Positions 14,150-15,013 of a stretch of 15,013 nt of DNA are shown here, in pieces. The first letter of the stretch is position 1, and every line of letters begins with the position of its first letter. The notes below the pieces were generated by a model. The model searched no databases. It had not been told where the DNA came from and was given only the letters and a program-made list of their open reading frames with translations. The position numbers and the translations under genes are program-made. The DNA comes from PVC group bacterium (GTDB lineage Bacteria > Verrucomicrobiota > Kiritimatiellia > SS1-B-03-39 > UBA6053). Location of the stretch: NCBI GenBank assembly GCA_003565815.1, contig PXAS01000168.1, positions 1 to 15,013 of the forward strand, written 5' to 3'.

Positions 14150-14573
14150 TCGCGTATTCGTGGACACCAACGTGTTGCTGGCCGCCACGGATCACGACCG
14201 GAAAGAACACCCCAATTCCTTGGCATTCCTTGAAGGAGGCCAGCGGGGAATTTACCGACTCTTTGTCACCGGACAGATCTTCCGGGAATATCTCGTCGTC
14301 AGCACCCGCCCCATTGAGGGGAATGGACTGGGTTTATCTCCAGAAAATGCCGTCGCGAACATATGCTGTTTTCGGAAAGTGCTCCAAGTTCTTCAGGAAG
14401 ACGATGAAACGGTCACCCGTTTAATCACGCTGGTCAAAAACCACGAACTCAAGGGGAAACGCATCCACGATGCCAACCTCATAGCCAGTATGGCCCGCCA
14501 TGGACTCCGACGGCTCAAAACATACAATCCTTCCGATTTTTTGAAATTCCCGGAAGTGGATTTGATCGACTAA
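14130..14573 (+). CDS. PIN-domain ribonuclease toxin (VapC/FitB-like)
   Basis: 147 residues from the ATG at 14130; longer in-frame starts run back through the antitoxin gene and are not credible. PIN domains cut RNA with a Mg2+ site of conserved acids: seen here are D12 in V-F-V-D-T-N-V-L-L, E53 in F-R-E-Y-L, and D114 in R-I-H-D-A-N-L-I-A, with T-Y-N-P-S-D-F (131-137) as the closing strand motif. The length is close to that of typical VapC proteins (about 130-145). The start overlaps the antitoxin end by 20 bases, so the two are co-translated. The complete acid set and intact frames suggest a working module, unlike the broken TA operon at 2773-3302. Target RNA unknown. Confidence 0.92.
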   Translation: MPTTDDNRVFVDTNVLLAATDHDRKEHPNSLAFLEGGQRGIYRLFVTGQIFREYLVVSTRPIEGNGLGLSPENAVANICCFRKVLQVLQEDDETVTRLITLVKNHELKGKRIHDANLIASMARHGLRRLKTYNPSDFLKFPEVDLID

Positions 14574-14688
14574 ATATTTCGTGTTTTCGCAACGCCGCAG
14601 GACGCGATGCATCGGCGGTCAAAATGTGAAGTTATTTTTGCGTGGACCCTAAGGGCTCGTCCGGAAATCAAGACCCATTCGCGTCCCT

Positions 14689-15012
14689 TCACCACATCTT
14701 TGAAAGTCGGGTGGTATCCCCGCGGGTGGCCACGGCCAACAGAAGTCCGTCCCGCTCCAGGGTGCGCATGTTCCAATTCCCTTCCCGCTGCCAGGCGTCG
14801 GTTTCGAGGGTGACATAATGGCGGGTGGCCTCGTCGAAGACAAACACATGGACAAACTCGCCGTTCAGGGTGATGCAAAGCATGCTCACCACGTTCCCGT
14901 GCTCGTCTTCAAACAGCTTGCACCCCTGGCCGCGAGCGGCCAAAAGCACTTCGGGCAGCGTGTCCGGGACCGGAGCGCCCCGGGACTGCAACCATTCGCG
15001 GACATCCACCAT
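14689..15012 (-). CDS. Small protein similar to the C-terminal domain of anti-sigma-type membrane proteins (may be 5'-partial)
   Basis: Read on the minus strand, 107 residues start with an ATG one base inside the window edge (MVDVREWLQSRGAPVPDTLP); the true start may lie outside. The pattern L-P-E-V-L-L...G-C-K-L-F-E-D-E-H-G-N-V-V-S-M-L-C, then V-H-V-F-V-F-D, W-Q-R-E-G-N-W-N-M-R-T-L-E-R-D-G-L-L-L-A-V-A-T-R-G-D resembles the periplasmic C-terminal domain of anti-sigma factor-like proteins in PVC-group bacteria: a buried-Cys strand, an H-L/V-F-V strand, and a W...G-x-x-x-A-V-x-G-D end. This is recognition by pattern only. No transmembrane segment is visible, so one would have to lie upstream. 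It ends 115 bases from the convergent PIN toxin gene; that gap shows no gene and no clear terminator. Confidence 0.55.
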   Translation of the reverse strand: MVDVREWLQSRGAPVPDTLPEVLLAARGQGCKLFEDEHGNVVSMLCITLNGEFVHVFVFDEATRHYVTLETDAWQREGNWNMRTLERDGLLLAVATRGDTTRLSKMW

Positions 15013-15013
15013 G

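Noticed and set aside
14605..14614. 10-bp palindrome CGATGCATCG between the PIN toxin and the minus-strand gene
   Set aside because: Short, without a second copy or link to a promoter or terminator; expected by chance at this scale.

Overview
The window (about 15 kb, GC-rich, mostly + strand) looks like a chromosome segment of a Gram-negative bacterium of the PVC/Hydrogenedentota kind (Verrucomicrobiota, Lentisphaerota, Planctomycetota or similar). This is an inference. It rests on a spermidine route through carboxyspermidine, a sulfatase remnant, a coiled-coil plus carbohydrate-binding-like surface protein, a membrane protein ending in a PxDPFDGxPxRY...YxxGxNxxDNGG module, and several toxin-antitoxin (TA) cassettes. 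No rRNA, tRNA or CRISPR array was seen.

Left part (1-6462): the 3' end of a coiled-coil/jelly-roll-like protein is followed by speA (biosynthetic arginine decarboxylase). About 2.5 kb further on is the gene for carboxynorspermidine/carboxyspermidine dehydrogenase. Together these suggest arginine -> agmatine -> putrescine -> carboxyspermidine -> spermidine, with the remaining steps encoded elsewhere. The stretch between them is accessory DNA. It holds a TA operon on the minus strand in which both antitoxin and toxin carry one in-frame stop codon, a 143-bp MITE-like element with perfect 22-bp terminal inverted repeats and a 9-bp target duplication, a membrane-anchored hypothetical gene, and a dispersed repeat. 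That repeat forms the 3' ends of two unrelated genes and continues as a 79-bp tandem duplication.

Middle part (6463-10767): two translationally coupled genes of unknown function (a single-span membrane protein and a TPR-like protein) converge on a DEAD-box RNA helicase. The helicase has a very long basic N-terminal extension and an RGG-rich tail. The TPR-like gene and the helicase gene overlap tail-to-tail by 120 bp.

Right part (10862-15013): plsC, pyrF and a gmhA-like sugar-phosphate isomerase gene form a compact housekeeping operon behind a clear promoter. Directly behind it is a sulfatase remnant that has lost its 5' half and apparently an internal block. Next come an intact ribbon-helix-helix/PIN TA operon with a strong promoter and a palindromic operator, and finally, on the minus strand, a small protein resembling the C-terminal domain of anti-sigma-type membrane proteins.

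The most interesting points are the MITE-like element, the doubly nonsense-mutated TA operon, the repeat that supplies gene 3' ends, the convergent overlap, and promoters placed so close to start codons that leaderless or very short-leader transcripts are likely.
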